49,609 nucleotides of DNA, from the NCBI GenBank assembly GCA_965217075.1, contig CBDCHC010000002.1, positions 1 through 49,609 on the forward strand, in the 5' to 3' direction. Each line of letters opens with the position of its first letter. Position 1 is the first letter of the stretch. Below the pieces are notes generated by a model that had not been told where the DNA came from, searched no databases, and saw nothing but the letters and a program-made list of their open reading frames with translations. Of the stretch, positions 31,810 to 40,660 are shown piece by piece. The translations under genes were made by a program, and so were the position numbers. The stretch is from CBDCHC01 sp965217075. GTDB lineage: Bacteria > Pseudomonadota > Gammaproteobacteria > PS1 > Pseudothioglobaceae.

Positions 31810-33171
31810 TTAATTATTTAAGCCAAGCAATTTTTTAACAATATTAGTATCGCTAAATACTATTTTTTTATTACCTATAGTCTGATAATTCTCATGTCCT
31901 TTGCCGGCTATAAGAATACATTCGTTAGCATCAATATTACTAATTATTGCCTTTATAGCAAGCTCTCTATCATAAATAATTTGTATATTTTTATTACTAA
32001 TATCATATATTATATCATTAATAATAGTTTGTGGATTTTCATCCCTAGGATTATCATTTGTTAAAATTATTCTATCTGCTAATTTACTAGCTATTTTACC
32101 CATTAAATACCGTTTACTCTTATCGCGCTGACCACCACAGCCGAATAATAAACTAATTTTATGTTGCGGATAATGCTTCTTTAAAGCAAGAATAACATTT
32201 TGCAATGCATCTGGAGTATGTGCAAAATCTATCCATATTTTATAATTACTTATTTTTTGCATTCTACCAGTTGGAGTCTGTAATAATGCTAATTTCTTTA
32301 TAACCTCATCTGAAGGAAAACCAAGTCTTAACAAGGTTTTATAACCAGCCATTACATTAGATAGATTAAACTCTCCTAATAAATTAATTTCAAAAACAAA
32401 TTTATCTAATGTTACTAAAAAACCAAACTCTCTAAACTCAAACGATAAATCCATAATACTGTAAGCAGTATGAGTTAATTTATCAGCAAAATGCTGATAA
32501 AATTCATTATCTTTAGAAAAAATACCAAATTTTGCTGGTTTAAGTGCTAATAATTTTGCAGATAAATAATTCTCCATTGTCTGATGATAATCTAAATGAT
32601 CTTGACTAATATTTGTCCAGATAATAATTTCAAATACAAGTCCAGCTATTCTTTTTTGCACTAAAGCATGCGATGATACTTCTAATATTGTATATTTTGC
32701 ATTATCATTATTTAATAATTTATATAAAGTAAAAATATCTGGCGTAGTTAATTCATTATTAAGAGTACCTATTACCTGGTTATTAATATTAAAATTACTA
32801 AGTATTTGAGAAATAAAACTGCTAACTGATGTCTTACCATTAGTGCCAGTAACTGCAATAATTTTATTATTTTTAGCTTGCGGATAAAAATTATTAGCAA
32901 GAATTGATAATTTATTACTTAAATCTTTAATTATTATAACTGGAATATTTGCATTAATTTTTTTATCACTTAAAACCACATTAGCACCTAAAATGATAGC
33001 TTTATTAATAAAATTTTCTCCGTGTGTAGTGCTACCTGCTATAGCTACAAAAGCATAATCTTTTTTTATATTATTACTATTTAAACTAATACCACAAATT
33101 TTTAACTTATAATTATCAGAAAAAGGATTATTATCAGTTATGATGCCATTTAATAATGATGTTAGTTGCAT
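31810..33171 (-). CDS. murE: UDP-MurNAc-L-Ala-D-Glu:meso-diaminopimelate ligase
   Basis: A cytosolic Mur ligase adding meso-diaminopimelate to the peptidoglycan stem peptide. I choose ATG 33171 (MQLTSLLNGI), since the 13 codons upstream do not match the family. The 453 residues, about 40 fewer than E. coli MurE, show the ATP loop VTGTNGKTSVSSF (about residues 102-114), the YTILEVSSHALVQKR block, WTNISQDHLDYH (family NLxxDHLDxH), FGCGGQRDKSKR, and DNPRDENP. DNPR is the diaminopimelate-specificity motif. It stands apart from other mur/fts genes and is divergent from soxB. Confidence 0.95.
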   Translation of the reverse strand: MQLTSLLNGIITDNNPFSDNYKLKICGISLNSNNIKKDYAFVAIAGSTTHGENFINKAIILGANVVLSDKKINANIPVIIIKDLSNKLSILANNFYPQAKNNKIIAVTGTNGKTSVSSFISQILSNFNINNQVIGTLNNELTTPDIFTLYKLLNNDNAKYTILEVSSHALVQKRIAGLVFEIIIWTNISQDHLDYHQTMENYLSAKLLALKPAKFGIFSKDNEFYQHFADKLTHTAYSIMDLSFEFREFGFLVTLDKFVFEINLLGEFNLSNVMAGYKTLLRLGFPSDEVIKKLALLQTPTGRMQKISNYKIWIDFAHTPDALQNVILALKKHYPQHKISLLFGCGGQRDKSKRYLMGKIASKLADRIILTNDNPRDENPQTIINDIIYDISNKNIQIIYDRELAIKAIISNIDANECILIAGKGHENYQTIGNKKIVFSDTNIVKKLLGLNN

Positions 33172-33213
33172 ATATATTACTATATTATAAAATAATGATA
33201 TTATATACAAAAA

Positions 33214-33241
33214 AATAAATCTAATATATAATAGATTTATT
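33214..33241. promoter_or_regulatory. Palindromic site over the putative soxB -10 region
   Basis: Perfect 10-base arms AATAAATCTA (33214-33223) and TAGATTTATT (33232-33241) are separated by 8 bases. A TATAAT (33227-33232) lies in the centre. The site ends 20 bases before the soxB ATG, with a GGA ribosome-binding site (AGGATAAA) in between. It could be an operator for a dimeric regulator of sulfur oxidation, or an RNA hairpin in the leader. Confidence 0.4.
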
Positions 33242-33261
33242 TTATAAGATAGGATAAAAGT

Positions 33262-35154
33262 ATGGCTCTTAATCGTCGTGAATTTGTAAAATTAGTTGGG
33301 GCTGGTGCTGCTGCTGGTGTCATTGGTACTTATATATATAAACAAAAAAGTCTATCACTGCAAGATAATTTTTATGAAGTTAAAAAATTTGGTAATGCTA
33401 GAATTCTACATATTACAGATACACATGGTAACTTATTACCAAATTATTTCCGTGAGCCAAATGTAAATCTTGGTTTTGGTGATACTTATGGTAAATTACC
33501 ACATGTAGTTGGTAATAAACTATTAAAACAAATTGGAGTAAAACCAGGCACACCTGAAGCATATGCCTTTACTTATAATAAGTTTAAAAAATTAGCAAAA
33601 AAATACGGTAAAACAGGTGGTTTTGCTCAAATTAAAACTGTACTTGATAGCCTGCGAGCAAGCGCTGGCGGCACTGAAAACACCTTAACTGTAGATGGTG
33701 GTGATACATGGCAAGGATCAGGCACATCATTATGGACGCGTGGCGCTGATATGGTTGAAGCCTGTAATTTATTAGGAGTCAATGTTATGGTTGGGCATTG
33801 GGAATTTACTTATAAAGAAAATGAAGTTCTTAAAAATATAGGGTTTTTTAAAGGTGATTTTTTAGGGCAAAATGTACGCATAATTGAAGACGCATTGATG
33901 GGTGATAATTATATAAAAATGACGGAAAAATTTGATGGCAGAGGTTTATATGATGAAGATGAAGGCAGACCATTTGAACCATATGTTATTAAAACAATAG
34001 GTGGTAAGCGTTTTGCAGTAATTGGTCAAGCATTCCCACGTACAGCTAATGCTAATCCACAAAAATATTTTTTTCCTGACTGGTCATTTGGTCTACGTGA
34101 AGATGAAATGAGTGAACTTGTGCAAAATATTCGTGCCAATGAAAAAGTTGATGCTGTTATTCTCGTCTCTCATAATGGTATGGATGTTGATATTAAAATG
34201 GCATCTCGTATAGTTGGTATTGATGCTATTTTTGGCGGACATACACATGATGGCATGCCAATTCCTGTTGAAGTTAAAAATGCAGGAGGCACCACTATTG
34301 TAACCAATGCTGGTTGTTCTGGAAAATATATTGGAGTAATGGATTTTGATATAAAAGGTGGTAAAGTAGTTGATTATAAGTACAAAATGCTACCAATACT
34401 TACTAATTTTATCAAACCAAATAAAGAAATGGTTTCCTTTATAGATAAAATGCGTAATACTAAATATGATGAAAAAGTAGTTGAAGCACGTAACAAAGAA
34501 ATGGCAAATAACGCTGATAGAGTAGGTAAAACCTATAAAGAAATTTTAACTGAAAAATTATGCGAAACTGAACAAACTTTATATCGTCGTGGTAATTTTA
34601 TGGGCACTTGGGATCAAGTTTTAGTAAATGCACTTAGAGCAGAACATGATGCTGATTTTGCGATGAGCGCTGGAGTACGTTGGGGAACTTCTGTTGTAGC
34701 CGGAGATGATGTTACTATGGAAGATGTTATGACTAATACTTCGATGACTTATGGTGAAACTTATGTAAGTTTATTATCAGGCAAACAAATTAAAGATATT
34801 TTAGAGGCTATTGCTGAAAATTTATTTGTACAAGATCCATATTTACAATCAGGTGGTGATATGGTGCGCATGGGCGGGCTTGATTATACTATAGATCCAT
34901 CTGCTAAATTAGGCGATAGAATTAGTAAAATAGTAACAGATAATAATGATATTATGCGTGATGAAAAAATGTATAAAGTGGCTGGCTGGGCGCAAGTAAA
35001 TACTGTTGGTTCTGGTCGTCTAATGTGGGATGTTGCTGCTGATTATCTACGTAAAAAAACTTATCTAAAATTAGATAAAGTAAATCATCCAACAATTAAA
35101 GGAGTTAAAGACAACCCTGGGATTGAAAATTATGCTGGCAATCTTATAGATTAA
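33262..35154 (+). CDS. soxB: Thiosulfohydrolase SoxB, Tat-exported
   Basis: The periplasmic Mn-dependent enzyme that hydrolyses the terminal sulfone as sulfate from SoxY-bound intermediates during thiosulfate oxidation. The 630 residues begin with a twin-arginine signal (NRREFVKLVGAGAAAGVIG). The metallophosphoesterase domain follows: ILHITDTHGNLLPNY, VDGGDTWQGSGTSLWTRGADM, VGHWEFTY, VSHNGMDVDIKMA and IFGGHTHDGMP. The C-terminal 5'-nucleotidase-like domain includes DFAMSAGVRWGTSV and SGGDMVRMGGLDYTIDP. No other sox genes adjoin it; soxXYZA must be elsewhere if present. It is a strong lifestyle marker. Confidence 0.97.
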   Translation: MALNRREFVKLVGAGAAAGVIGTYIYKQKSLSLQDNFYEVKKFGNARILHITDTHGNLLPNYFREPNVNLGFGDTYGKLPHVVGNKLLKQIGVKPGTPEAYAFTYNKFKKLAKKYGKTGGFAQIKTVLDSLRASAGGTENTLTVDGGDTWQGSGTSLWTRGADMVEACNLLGVNVMVGHWEFTYKENEVLKNIGFFKGDFLGQNVRIIEDALMGDNYIKMTEKFDGRGLYDEDEGRPFEPYVIKTIGGKRFAVIGQAFPRTANANPQKYFFPDWSFGLREDEMSELVQNIRANEKVDAVILVSHNGMDVDIKMASRIVGIDAIFGGHTHDGMPIPVEVKNAGGTTIVTNAGCSGKYIGVMDFDIKGGKVVDYKYKMLPILTNFIKPNKEMVSFIDKMRNTKYDEKVVEARNKEMANNADRVGKTYKEILTEKLCETEQTLYRRGNFMGTWDQVLVNALRAEHDADFAMSAGVRWGTSVVAGDDVTMEDVMTNTSMTYGETYVSLLSGKQIKDILEAIAENLFVQDPYLQSGGDMVRMGGLDYTIDPSAKLGDRISKIVTDNNDIMRDEKMYKVAGWAQVNTVGSGRLMWDVAADYLRKKTYLKLDKVNHPTIKGVKDNPGIENYAGNLID

Positions 35155-35229
35155 TTATTAAAAACTTATAAAAAAAATAATTAATAATTTATTATAAATA
35201 TATTAAATCAAAAAAAAACTATCTTTAAT

Positions 35230-35260
35230 AAGTAATTTAATAAATACAATTAAATTACTT
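35230..35260. terminator. Likely bidirectional terminator between soxB and ssb
   Basis: Perfect 12-bp arms AAGTAATTTAAT (35230-35241) and ATTAAATTACTT (35249-35260) with a 7-base loop, located between the convergent soxB and ssb genes. On the minus strand a run of nine T residues follows about 10 bases after the stem. The stem has only one G-C pair per arm. Confidence 0.55.
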
Positions 35261-35296
35261 GTTTAAATAAAAATAAACTCTAATATTTTTTAAAAA

Positions 35297-35755
35297 TTAA
35301 AAAGGTATGTCGTCCTCAAAATCATCATTCTTTTCTACAGGTATGGTTTTATTTTCATTATTTGCAGCAGTAGCAACATTATTGTTATTATCAGCAGGAG
35401 TATTATTATTTTCAACATTCGAACCTCTGCTATCAAGCATCTGCATATTATTGCAAACAATTTCAGTACTCCATCTATCAGCCCCTGTATTATCCTGCCA
35501 TTTTCTAGTTTGTAGCTTGCCTTCTATATAAACCTTTGAACCTTTTCTTAAGTATTGTCCTGCTATTTCTGCAAGCTTTCTATACATAACAACACGATGC
35601 CACTCTGTACGTTCTTGTGTTTGCCCGCTTTTATCAGTCCATTTCTCACTGGTTGCTATAGATAAGTTTGCTATAGCATCATTATTTTGCGTATATTTAA
35701 GTTCTATATCATTGCCTAAATTACCTATTATTATGACTTTATTTATTCCTGCCAT
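35297..35755 (-). CDS. ssb: Single-stranded DNA-binding protein
   Basis: Binds ssDNA during replication, repair and recombination. I choose ATG 35755 (MAGINKVIIIGNLGNDIELKYT) with the strong site GGAGGAC upstream; a longer frame adds 10 unrelated residues. The 152-residue protein has the OB fold (residues 1-110; ATSEKW, RTEWHRVVMYRKLAEIAGQYLRKGSKVYIEGKLQTRKW), a low-complexity Asn-rich linker, and the protein-interaction tip DDFEDDIPF. It overlaps the MFS gene end by 13 bases. It is followed by a hairpin. Confidence 0.97.
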   Translation of the reverse strand: MAGINKVIIIGNLGNDIELKYTQNNDAIANLSIATSEKWTDKSGQTQERTEWHRVVMYRKLAEIAGQYLRKGSKVYIEGKLQTRKWQDNTGADRWSTEIVCNNMQMLDSRGSNVENNNTPADNNNNVATAANNENKTIPVEKNDDFEDDIPF

Positions 35756-36894
35756 ATCAGTCCTCCTAAAATTATAAAAAACCAAAAAATTGTAACAATA
35801 ATATTTAATAAAAATATATTATTTGCTGCAAAAAAATTATGAATTATACCAGAGATTATTCCACCACTAAATGCCCCTAAAAATTGTGATGTTGAGAAAA
35901 AACCCATAGCTAAACCTTTTTTATCTTTATAGTTATTTTCTGCTATCTTGGCAATCATTGATGGTAATAATGCCTCTATAGTATTAAAAGCAATAAAAAA
36001 TAAAAAAAATGCACTAATTACTAATAAATAATTTGCATCTATTATAAATGAAAACATTATTTGACTTATAAAAATAAGCATAATAGCAAATAATAGTATT
36101 ACTTTTTTTTGTCGTTTTTTCTCAGCAATAATTATAAGAGGTATCATAAAAATAAAAGACATTACAATAATTAAATATGAATACCAATTATTGTTACCAC
36201 CATCATTTAACATTATAGGCACTTGAGTAAAAATTGCTGTGATCATAAAATGTAAAATAAAAATACTAAAGCTAAAGGTTAATAATTCTTTATTTAAAAT
36301 TTGTTTAATACTAACAATCGATATTTTATATCTTTTACTGGCAATTATATCAGGTAGACTAAAAGCAATAATTAATGCAATAATACTAAGCACTGTTACA
36401 AATATAAAAATACCTTGTATGCCAAATATATTGGCCACAATAGGACCTATTACGATTGCTATCATAAAAGAGATGCCAATTTGCATACCAATAATAGCAT
36501 TAACCTTAGTACGGTTTTTCTCTATAACAAAATCAGCAATAAATGCCATAATAACACTAGCTATAGCACCACTTCCTTGTATTATTCTAGCTAAAATAAG
36601 CATATAGATATTATCAGTTAAACTGGCAATTATACTACCAGCTAAAAACATACTAATACCAATAAGAATTAATAATTTTCTACCAAATTTATCTGATAAA
36701 TAACCATAAGGTATTTGTAATAATGCCTGACTAAACCCGTATGCACCAATAGCAACACCTATAAGCAATGGTGTTGAGTGTTGATAATTTTTACCATAAA
36801 TTGCAAATACTGGGAAAATCATAAACAAACCTAGCATTCTAGTTGCCATAATAAGTGATATTTTGATAATAAAAGATTTTTCTCTATCTATCAT
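35743..36894 (-). CDS. MFS transporter, YajR-like drug/solute exporter
   Basis: A 383-residue inner-membrane protein with 12 hydrophobic segments. The major-facilitator motif A is GYLSDKFGRKLLI after helix 2. The N-terminus TRMLGLFMIFPVFAIYG and the loop GSGAIASVIMAFIADF match the YajR-type group, which often sits beside ssb. A C-terminal soluble domain like that of E. coli YajR is absent, so this is a short form. The substrate is unknown. The ATG at 36894 overlaps the bamD stop (ATGA), giving bamD-MFS-ssb in one transcriptional direction. Confidence 0.88.
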   Translation of the reverse strand: MIDREKSFIIKISLIMATRMLGLFMIFPVFAIYGKNYQHSTPLLIGVAIGAYGFSQALLQIPYGYLSDKFGRKLLILIGISMFLAGSIIASLTDNIYMLILARIIQGSGAIASVIMAFIADFVIEKNRTKVNAIIGMQIGISFMIAIVIGPIVANIFGIQGIFIFVTVLSIIALIIAFSLPDIIASKRYKISIVSIKQILNKELLTFSFSIFILHFMITAIFTQVPIMLNDGGNNNWYSYLIIVMSFIFMIPLIIIAEKKRQKKVILLFAIMLIFISQIMFSFIIDANYLLVISAFFLFFIAFNTIEALLPSMIAKIAENNYKDKKGLAMGFFSTSQFLGAFSGGIISGIIHNFFAANNIFLLNIIVTIFWFFIILGGLIWQE

Positions 36895-37637
36895 TTAATT
36901 TTGTAATATGGTATATATTTTGGATAGGATAATTCAAGCACTCTTTTTGTATCATTTGCTAACTTATTTTTATTGAGTTTTTTATAATTATAAGCCATAA
37001 GGTGTAGTGCTGATGGTGTTTTTATAGAGCCAGGAAATTTCTCAATAATATATTTTAAACGGTTTATAGCAGCTATATAAGACTCTTTTCTAGTATAAAA
37101 AATAGCAATGTTAAATTCATGTTTTGCTAATATATTTCTTAATGTTATTAATTGCTTTTTAGCATCTCTAGTATATTTGCTATGAGGAAATTTAGTAATT
37201 AAAGCTAAATAATAATTAAGCGTATTTTTAACGCTACCAACATCACGCTGCGAAGTATCTGTTAATTGTATTTTATCTAAAAATGAAGCTGTTTTTTCCT
37301 TAGAAGCAATACCACGTAAATAATAAGCATAAGGTGTAGCTATATTATTTGGATATAATTTTATATATTCATTTAAATTTAAAATAGCCTCATCATATTT
37401 ATTATCTTTATATAATAAATAAGGAATTTCTAATTTTGCCTGCATAGCATATGTAGAGCTTGGGTAGTAAGCTTGTAATTGCTCTAGTATCTCTATAGCA
37501 GCATTCACATCACTTTGAGATTTTTCTTTAGCATTAATGTAGAAATCCTCAGGTGACCAGCCTTTATATGGATCTTCTTGTGTTTCAGTGCAGCTAATTA
37601 TTAATAATATTAGCAATACGGTAAATATTCTTAGCAT
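36891..37637 (-). CDS. bamD: Outer membrane assembly lipoprotein BamD
   Basis: An essential lipoprotein of the BAM complex, anchored in the inner leaflet of the outer membrane. The 248 residues start with a lipoprotein signal (lipobox LIISC, cysteine 16), followed by TPR-like repeats. These carry family features EDFYINAKEKSQ, AIEILEQLQAYYPSSTYAMQAKLEI, DEAILNLNEYIKLYPNN, YAYYLRGIASKE, DTSQRDVGSVKNTLNYY and FPHSKYTRDAKKQL. Its presence confirms a diderm (Gram-negative) cell plan. Confidence 0.95.
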   Translation of the reverse strand: MLRIFTVLLILLIISCTETQEDPYKGWSPEDFYINAKEKSQSDVNAAIEILEQLQAYYPSSTYAMQAKLEIPYLLYKDNKYDEAILNLNEYIKLYPNNIATPYAYYLRGIASKEKTASFLDKIQLTDTSQRDVGSVKNTLNYYLALITKFPHSKYTRDAKKQLITLRNILAKHEFNIAIFYTRKESYIAAINRLKYIIEKFPGSIKTPSALHLMAYNYKKLNKNKLANDTKRVLELSYPKYIPYYKIK

Positions 37638-37740
37638 TAAATAAAAATTCTTTTAAACACAACATTTTATCATTTTTTTTAATTCAACAATAAATAACAT
37701 AATTTGTCTTAGGTAATTTGATTTTAATTTATTATCAAAT

Positions 37741-37768
37741 AGGTATAATTTATAACTTTTTTATACCT
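37741..37768. promoter_or_regulatory. Inverted repeat in the lysC leader
   Basis: AGGTATAA (37741-37748) is paired with TTATACCT (37761-37768) across 12 bases, ending 16 bases before the lysC ATG. TATAAT (37744-37749) overlaps the left arm, so the repeat may flank the transcription start. There is no resemblance to the long lysine riboswitch. Possibly an operator. Confidence 0.3.
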
Positions 37769-37784
37769 ACATTTAATTATACTC

Positions 37785-39011
37785 ATGGCACTTATAGTTC
37801 AAAAATATGGTGGCACTTCTATAGGCTCTACCGAACGCATAAAAATAATTGCACAAAAAATAAAACAGTATAAAAAACAAGGTAATGATTTAGTGATTAG
37901 CGTGTCAGCTATGAGTGGGCATACTAATAATTTAGTAAATTTAGCCAATAAATTACAACAATATCCAAGCCTACGAGAATTAGATATGTTGCTATCAACT
38001 GGTGAACAAGTAACTATAGCATTATTAACAATGGCACTTAACAATATAGATTGTGATGCTATATCATATAATGCATCACAAGTAAAAATCATAACTGATA
38101 GCTCGTATGGCAAGGCTCGCATTAAAAGTATTGATGCTAAATTTATTAAAAAAAATATAAAAAATAACAAAGTAGTAATAATTGCTGGTTTTCAAGGCGT
38201 AGATGAGGTTGGCAATATTACTACTCTTGGTAGAGGAGGATCTGATACAACAGCAGTAGCACTGGCAGCAGCAATTAATGCTGATGAATGTCAAATTTTT
38301 ACTGATGTTGATGGTGTGTATACAGCTGATCCGCGTATAGTTGCAGATGCTAGTAGAATTGATAAAATAAGTTATGAAGAAATGTTAGAAATGTCATCTT
38401 TAGGCTCTAAAGTATTACAAATTCGTTCAGTAGCTTTTGCATCAAAATATAAAGTTCCACTTAGGGTATTATCTTCAATGATCGATAATCCTCAAGGAAC
38501 ATTTATTACTAATGAGGAAAGTATTATGGAAAATGCAGTAGTTTCTGGAATTGCTCACAATAAAGATGAAGCAAAATTAAGTTTAATAGGGGTGCCAGAT
38601 AAGACTGGTATTGCTTATAAAATATTACAACCTATATCTAAGGCTAACATAGAGGTAGATATGATAGTGCAATCAGTCTCTGCTCGTGAAGGTTTAACTA
38701 ATTTTGCTTTTACTGTAAATCGTTTAGATTTTGACAAAGCAAAAAATATTCTTAAAAAAACTTGCACTAAAATTAACGCTATAAGCGTACAAACTGATAA
38801 TAAAATAGTAAAAATTTCTGTAATTGGCATTGGTATGCGCTCTCACTCTGGAATTGCTGTTAAAATGTTTGATGTATTACAACAAAATAATATTAATATT
38901 GAAATGATATCAACTTCTGAAATTAAAATATCTGTTATTGTTGATGAAAAATATTTAGAATTAGCAGTTAGATCTTTACATAGTGCATTTAATTTAGATA
39001 AAAAAAAATAA
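37785..39011 (+). CDS. lysC: Aspartate kinase
   Basis: Phosphorylates aspartate, the first step toward lysine/DAP, methionine and threonine. The 408-residue monofunctional form has a kinase domain (VQKYGGTSIGSTERI at the N-terminus; MLLSTGEQVTIALL; GFQGVDEVGNITTLGRGGSDTTAVALAAA; CQIFTDVDGVYTADPRI). Two C-terminal ACT domains follow from about residue 265 (SLIGVPDKTGIAYKIL; ISVIGIGMRSHSGIAVKMF). It is only 4 bases ahead of ilvE, so they are probably co-transcribed. Confidence 0.96.
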   Translation: MALIVQKYGGTSIGSTERIKIIAQKIKQYKKQGNDLVISVSAMSGHTNNLVNLANKLQQYPSLRELDMLLSTGEQVTIALLTMALNNIDCDAISYNASQVKIITDSSYGKARIKSIDAKFIKKNIKNNKVVIIAGFQGVDEVGNITTLGRGGSDTTAVALAAAINADECQIFTDVDGVYTADPRIVADASRIDKISYEEMLEMSSLGSKVLQIRSVAFASKYKVPLRVLSSMIDNPQGTFITNEESIMENAVVSGIAHNKDEAKLSLIGVPDKTGIAYKILQPISKANIEVDMIVQSVSAREGLTNFAFTVNRLDFDKAKNILKKTCTKINAISVQTDNKIVKISVIGIGMRSHSGIAVKMFDVLQQNNINIEMISTSEIKISVIVDEKYLELAVRSLHSAFNLDKKK

Positions 39012-39015
39012 AAGT

Positions 39016-39951
39016 ATGCAAAAAATAAGCGACAAAGATGGTTTAATCTGGTTTGATGGTAAGTGGGTTAATTGGCGTGATGCTAAAATCCATGTGTTAA
39101 CACATTCATTGCATTATGGCATGGGAGTATTTGAAGGTTTACGTGCTTACGCAGTTAATAATGGTAGCACTATTTTTCGCTTACAGGAGCATACAGATAG
39201 GTTGTTTAATTCTGCTAAAATTACGCGCATGAATATTCCTTTTGATAAAAAAACTATAAATAAAGCACAAAAAGATGCTGTTATAAAAAATAATTTACAA
39301 TCAGCTTATATTCGTCCTATTTGTTTTTATGGCTCGGAGGGAATGGGTATTCGTGCTGATAATCTTAAAGTTCATGTGGCTATTGCTGCTTGGGATTGGG
39401 GCTCATATCTTGGTAAAGATAATATGAAAAATGGCATTCGTATTAAAACCTCAAGTTACACTAGACATCATCCTAATATTACTATGACTAAAGCTAAAAT
39501 TACTGGTAATTATACTAATTCTATCTTAGCTTTACAAGAAGCCATAACTGATGGTTACGATGAAGCATTGCTTTTAGACACAGATGGTTTTATCGCAGAG
39601 GGTAGCGGTGAAAATATATTTATTATAAATAAAAATATCATATATACACCTGATTTAAGTTCTGCTTTAGCTGGCATAACTAGAGATACTATTATTATAT
39701 TGCTTAATGATTTAGGTTATAAAGTTATTGAAAAACGTATAAGCAGAGATGAAGTGTATTGTGCTAATGAGGCCTTCTTTACAGGTACTGCAGCCGAAGT
39801 AACTCCTATTCGTGAATTAGATAATCGCATTATAGGTAACGGTTCTTGTGGACCTATAACAAAAAAAATTCAACAATTATATTTTTCTTGCGTTAGTGGT
39901 AATGAAGACAAATATAAACACTGGATAAAAGATGGGATTATTGATGAATAA
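39016..39951 (+). CDS. ilvE: Branched-chain amino acid aminotransferase
   Basis: A class IV PLP aminotransferase making Ile, Val and Leu from their keto acids with glutamate. The 311 residues show GLIWFDGKWVNWRDAKIHVLTHSLHYGMGVFEG-type N-terminal motifs, IRPICFYGSEGMG, the PLP lysine in TMTKAKITGNYTNS (about residue 155), DEALLLDTDGFIAEGSGENIFI, and AFFTGTAAEVTPI. It completes the pathway of the ilvBHC operon elsewhere in this window. It overlaps the next small zinc-finger gene by 8 bases. Confidence 0.96.
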   Translation: MQKISDKDGLIWFDGKWVNWRDAKIHVLTHSLHYGMGVFEGLRAYAVNNGSTIFRLQEHTDRLFNSAKITRMNIPFDKKTINKAQKDAVIKNNLQSAYIRPICFYGSEGMGIRADNLKVHVAIAAWDWGSYLGKDNMKNGIRIKTSSYTRHHPNITMTKAKITGNYTNSILALQEAITDGYDEALLLDTDGFIAEGSGENIFIINKNIIYTPDLSSALAGITRDTIIILLNDLGYKVIEKRISRDEVYCANEAFFTGTAAEVTPIRELDNRIIGNGSCGPITKKIQQLYFSCVSGNEDKYKHWIKDGIIDE

Positions 39952-40114
39952 AGAATATAATAGTGGCTGGACATATGTAGCTAAAGATAATAATGCCAAA
40001 TACTGCCCAGTAAGTAAAAATAACATAAAAAACAAACATCCGAGAGTAGTGCTAAAATTTTACAATTCAATAGCATACTGTCCATATTGCGGTGAAAAAT
40101 ATAAAAAAAAATAA
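39944..40114 (+). CDS. Small CHCC-type zinc-finger domain protein
   Basis: A 56-residue protein that is essentially one zinc-finger (zf-CHCC) domain. A first cysteine lies in KYCPVS, a histidine in NKHPRVVLKFYN, and a CPYC pair in SIAYCPYCGEKYKKK. Homologous domains occur in a mitochondrial complex I subunit and in small bacterial proteins often found beside ilvE, but the bacterial function is unclear. I prefer ATG 39944 (overlapping the ilvE stop); ATG 39932 would add four residues. It overlaps aroK by 23 bases. Confidence 0.75.
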   Translation: MNKEYNSGWTYVAKDNNAKYCPVSKNNIKNKHPRVVLKFYNSIAYCPYCGEKYKKK

Positions 40115-40631
40115 TATAATTTTAATTGGCCCTATGGGTAGTGGCAAAACTGCCATAGGTAGACGCCTATCTTGTACTCTTAATTATGATTTTTTTGATA
40201 CTGATTTTGAAATAGTAAATATTACTGGAGTTAGTATTGAACATATTTTTAGTGTTGATGGCGAAGCTGGTTTTAGAAAACGAGAAACTAAAGTACTAAA
40301 AAATTTAATAAATATTCCAAATATAGTTATTGCAACAGGTGGTGGCATTATTTTACGTCAAGAGAATATACAATTACTACATTCATCTTTTGTTATTTAC
40401 TTATCATCAACTATAGAGATATTAATAGATAGATGTTTAAAATCACAAATTAGACCTTTGATAAATAATGCTAAAGATAAACGCCAAACAATAATAGATA
40501 TTGTAACAATCAGAGAACCAATCTACAAACAAGTAGCAAATGTAATAATAAATACAAGTGATAAAAAATTATATGCTATTATAAATAATATTAAAGATGA
40601 GCTGAAAAGACATAATATAATTACTATATAA
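40092..40631 (+). CDS. aroK: Shikimate kinase
   Basis: Phosphorylates shikimate in the aromatic amino acid pathway. The 179 residues carry the P-loop ILIGPMGSGKTAIGRRL (about residues 10-26), the shikimate/Mg aspartates in FFDTDFEI, GFRKRETKVL, VIATGGGII (Walker-B-like GGG), and the lid arginine in KSQIRPLI. The only reasonable start is GTG at 40092, inside the previous gene; no in-frame ATG precedes the P-loop. The usual partner aroB is not adjacent. Confidence 0.93.
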   Translation: MKNIKKNNIILIGPMGSGKTAIGRRLSCTLNYDFFDTDFEIVNITGVSIEHIFSVDGEAGFRKRETKVLKNLINIPNIVIATGGGIILRQENIQLLHSSFVIYLSSTIEILIDRCLKSQIRPLINNAKDKRQTIIDIVTIREPIYKQVANVIINTSDKKLYAIINNIKDELKRHNIITI

Positions 40632-40660
40632 TAAGATGTTTTTTATTTAAGGAAAACATT

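Noticed and set aside
31541..33223. AATAAATCTA at 31541 and 33214 as copies of one regulator site
   Set aside because: Only the soxB copy is in a palindrome; a 10-base A/T-rich word recurring once in this composition is expected by chance.
37638..37784. Lysine riboswitch upstream of lysC
   Set aside because: The 147-base leader is too short and too A/T-rich, with none of the conserved G-rich core or multiple paired helices of that riboswitch.
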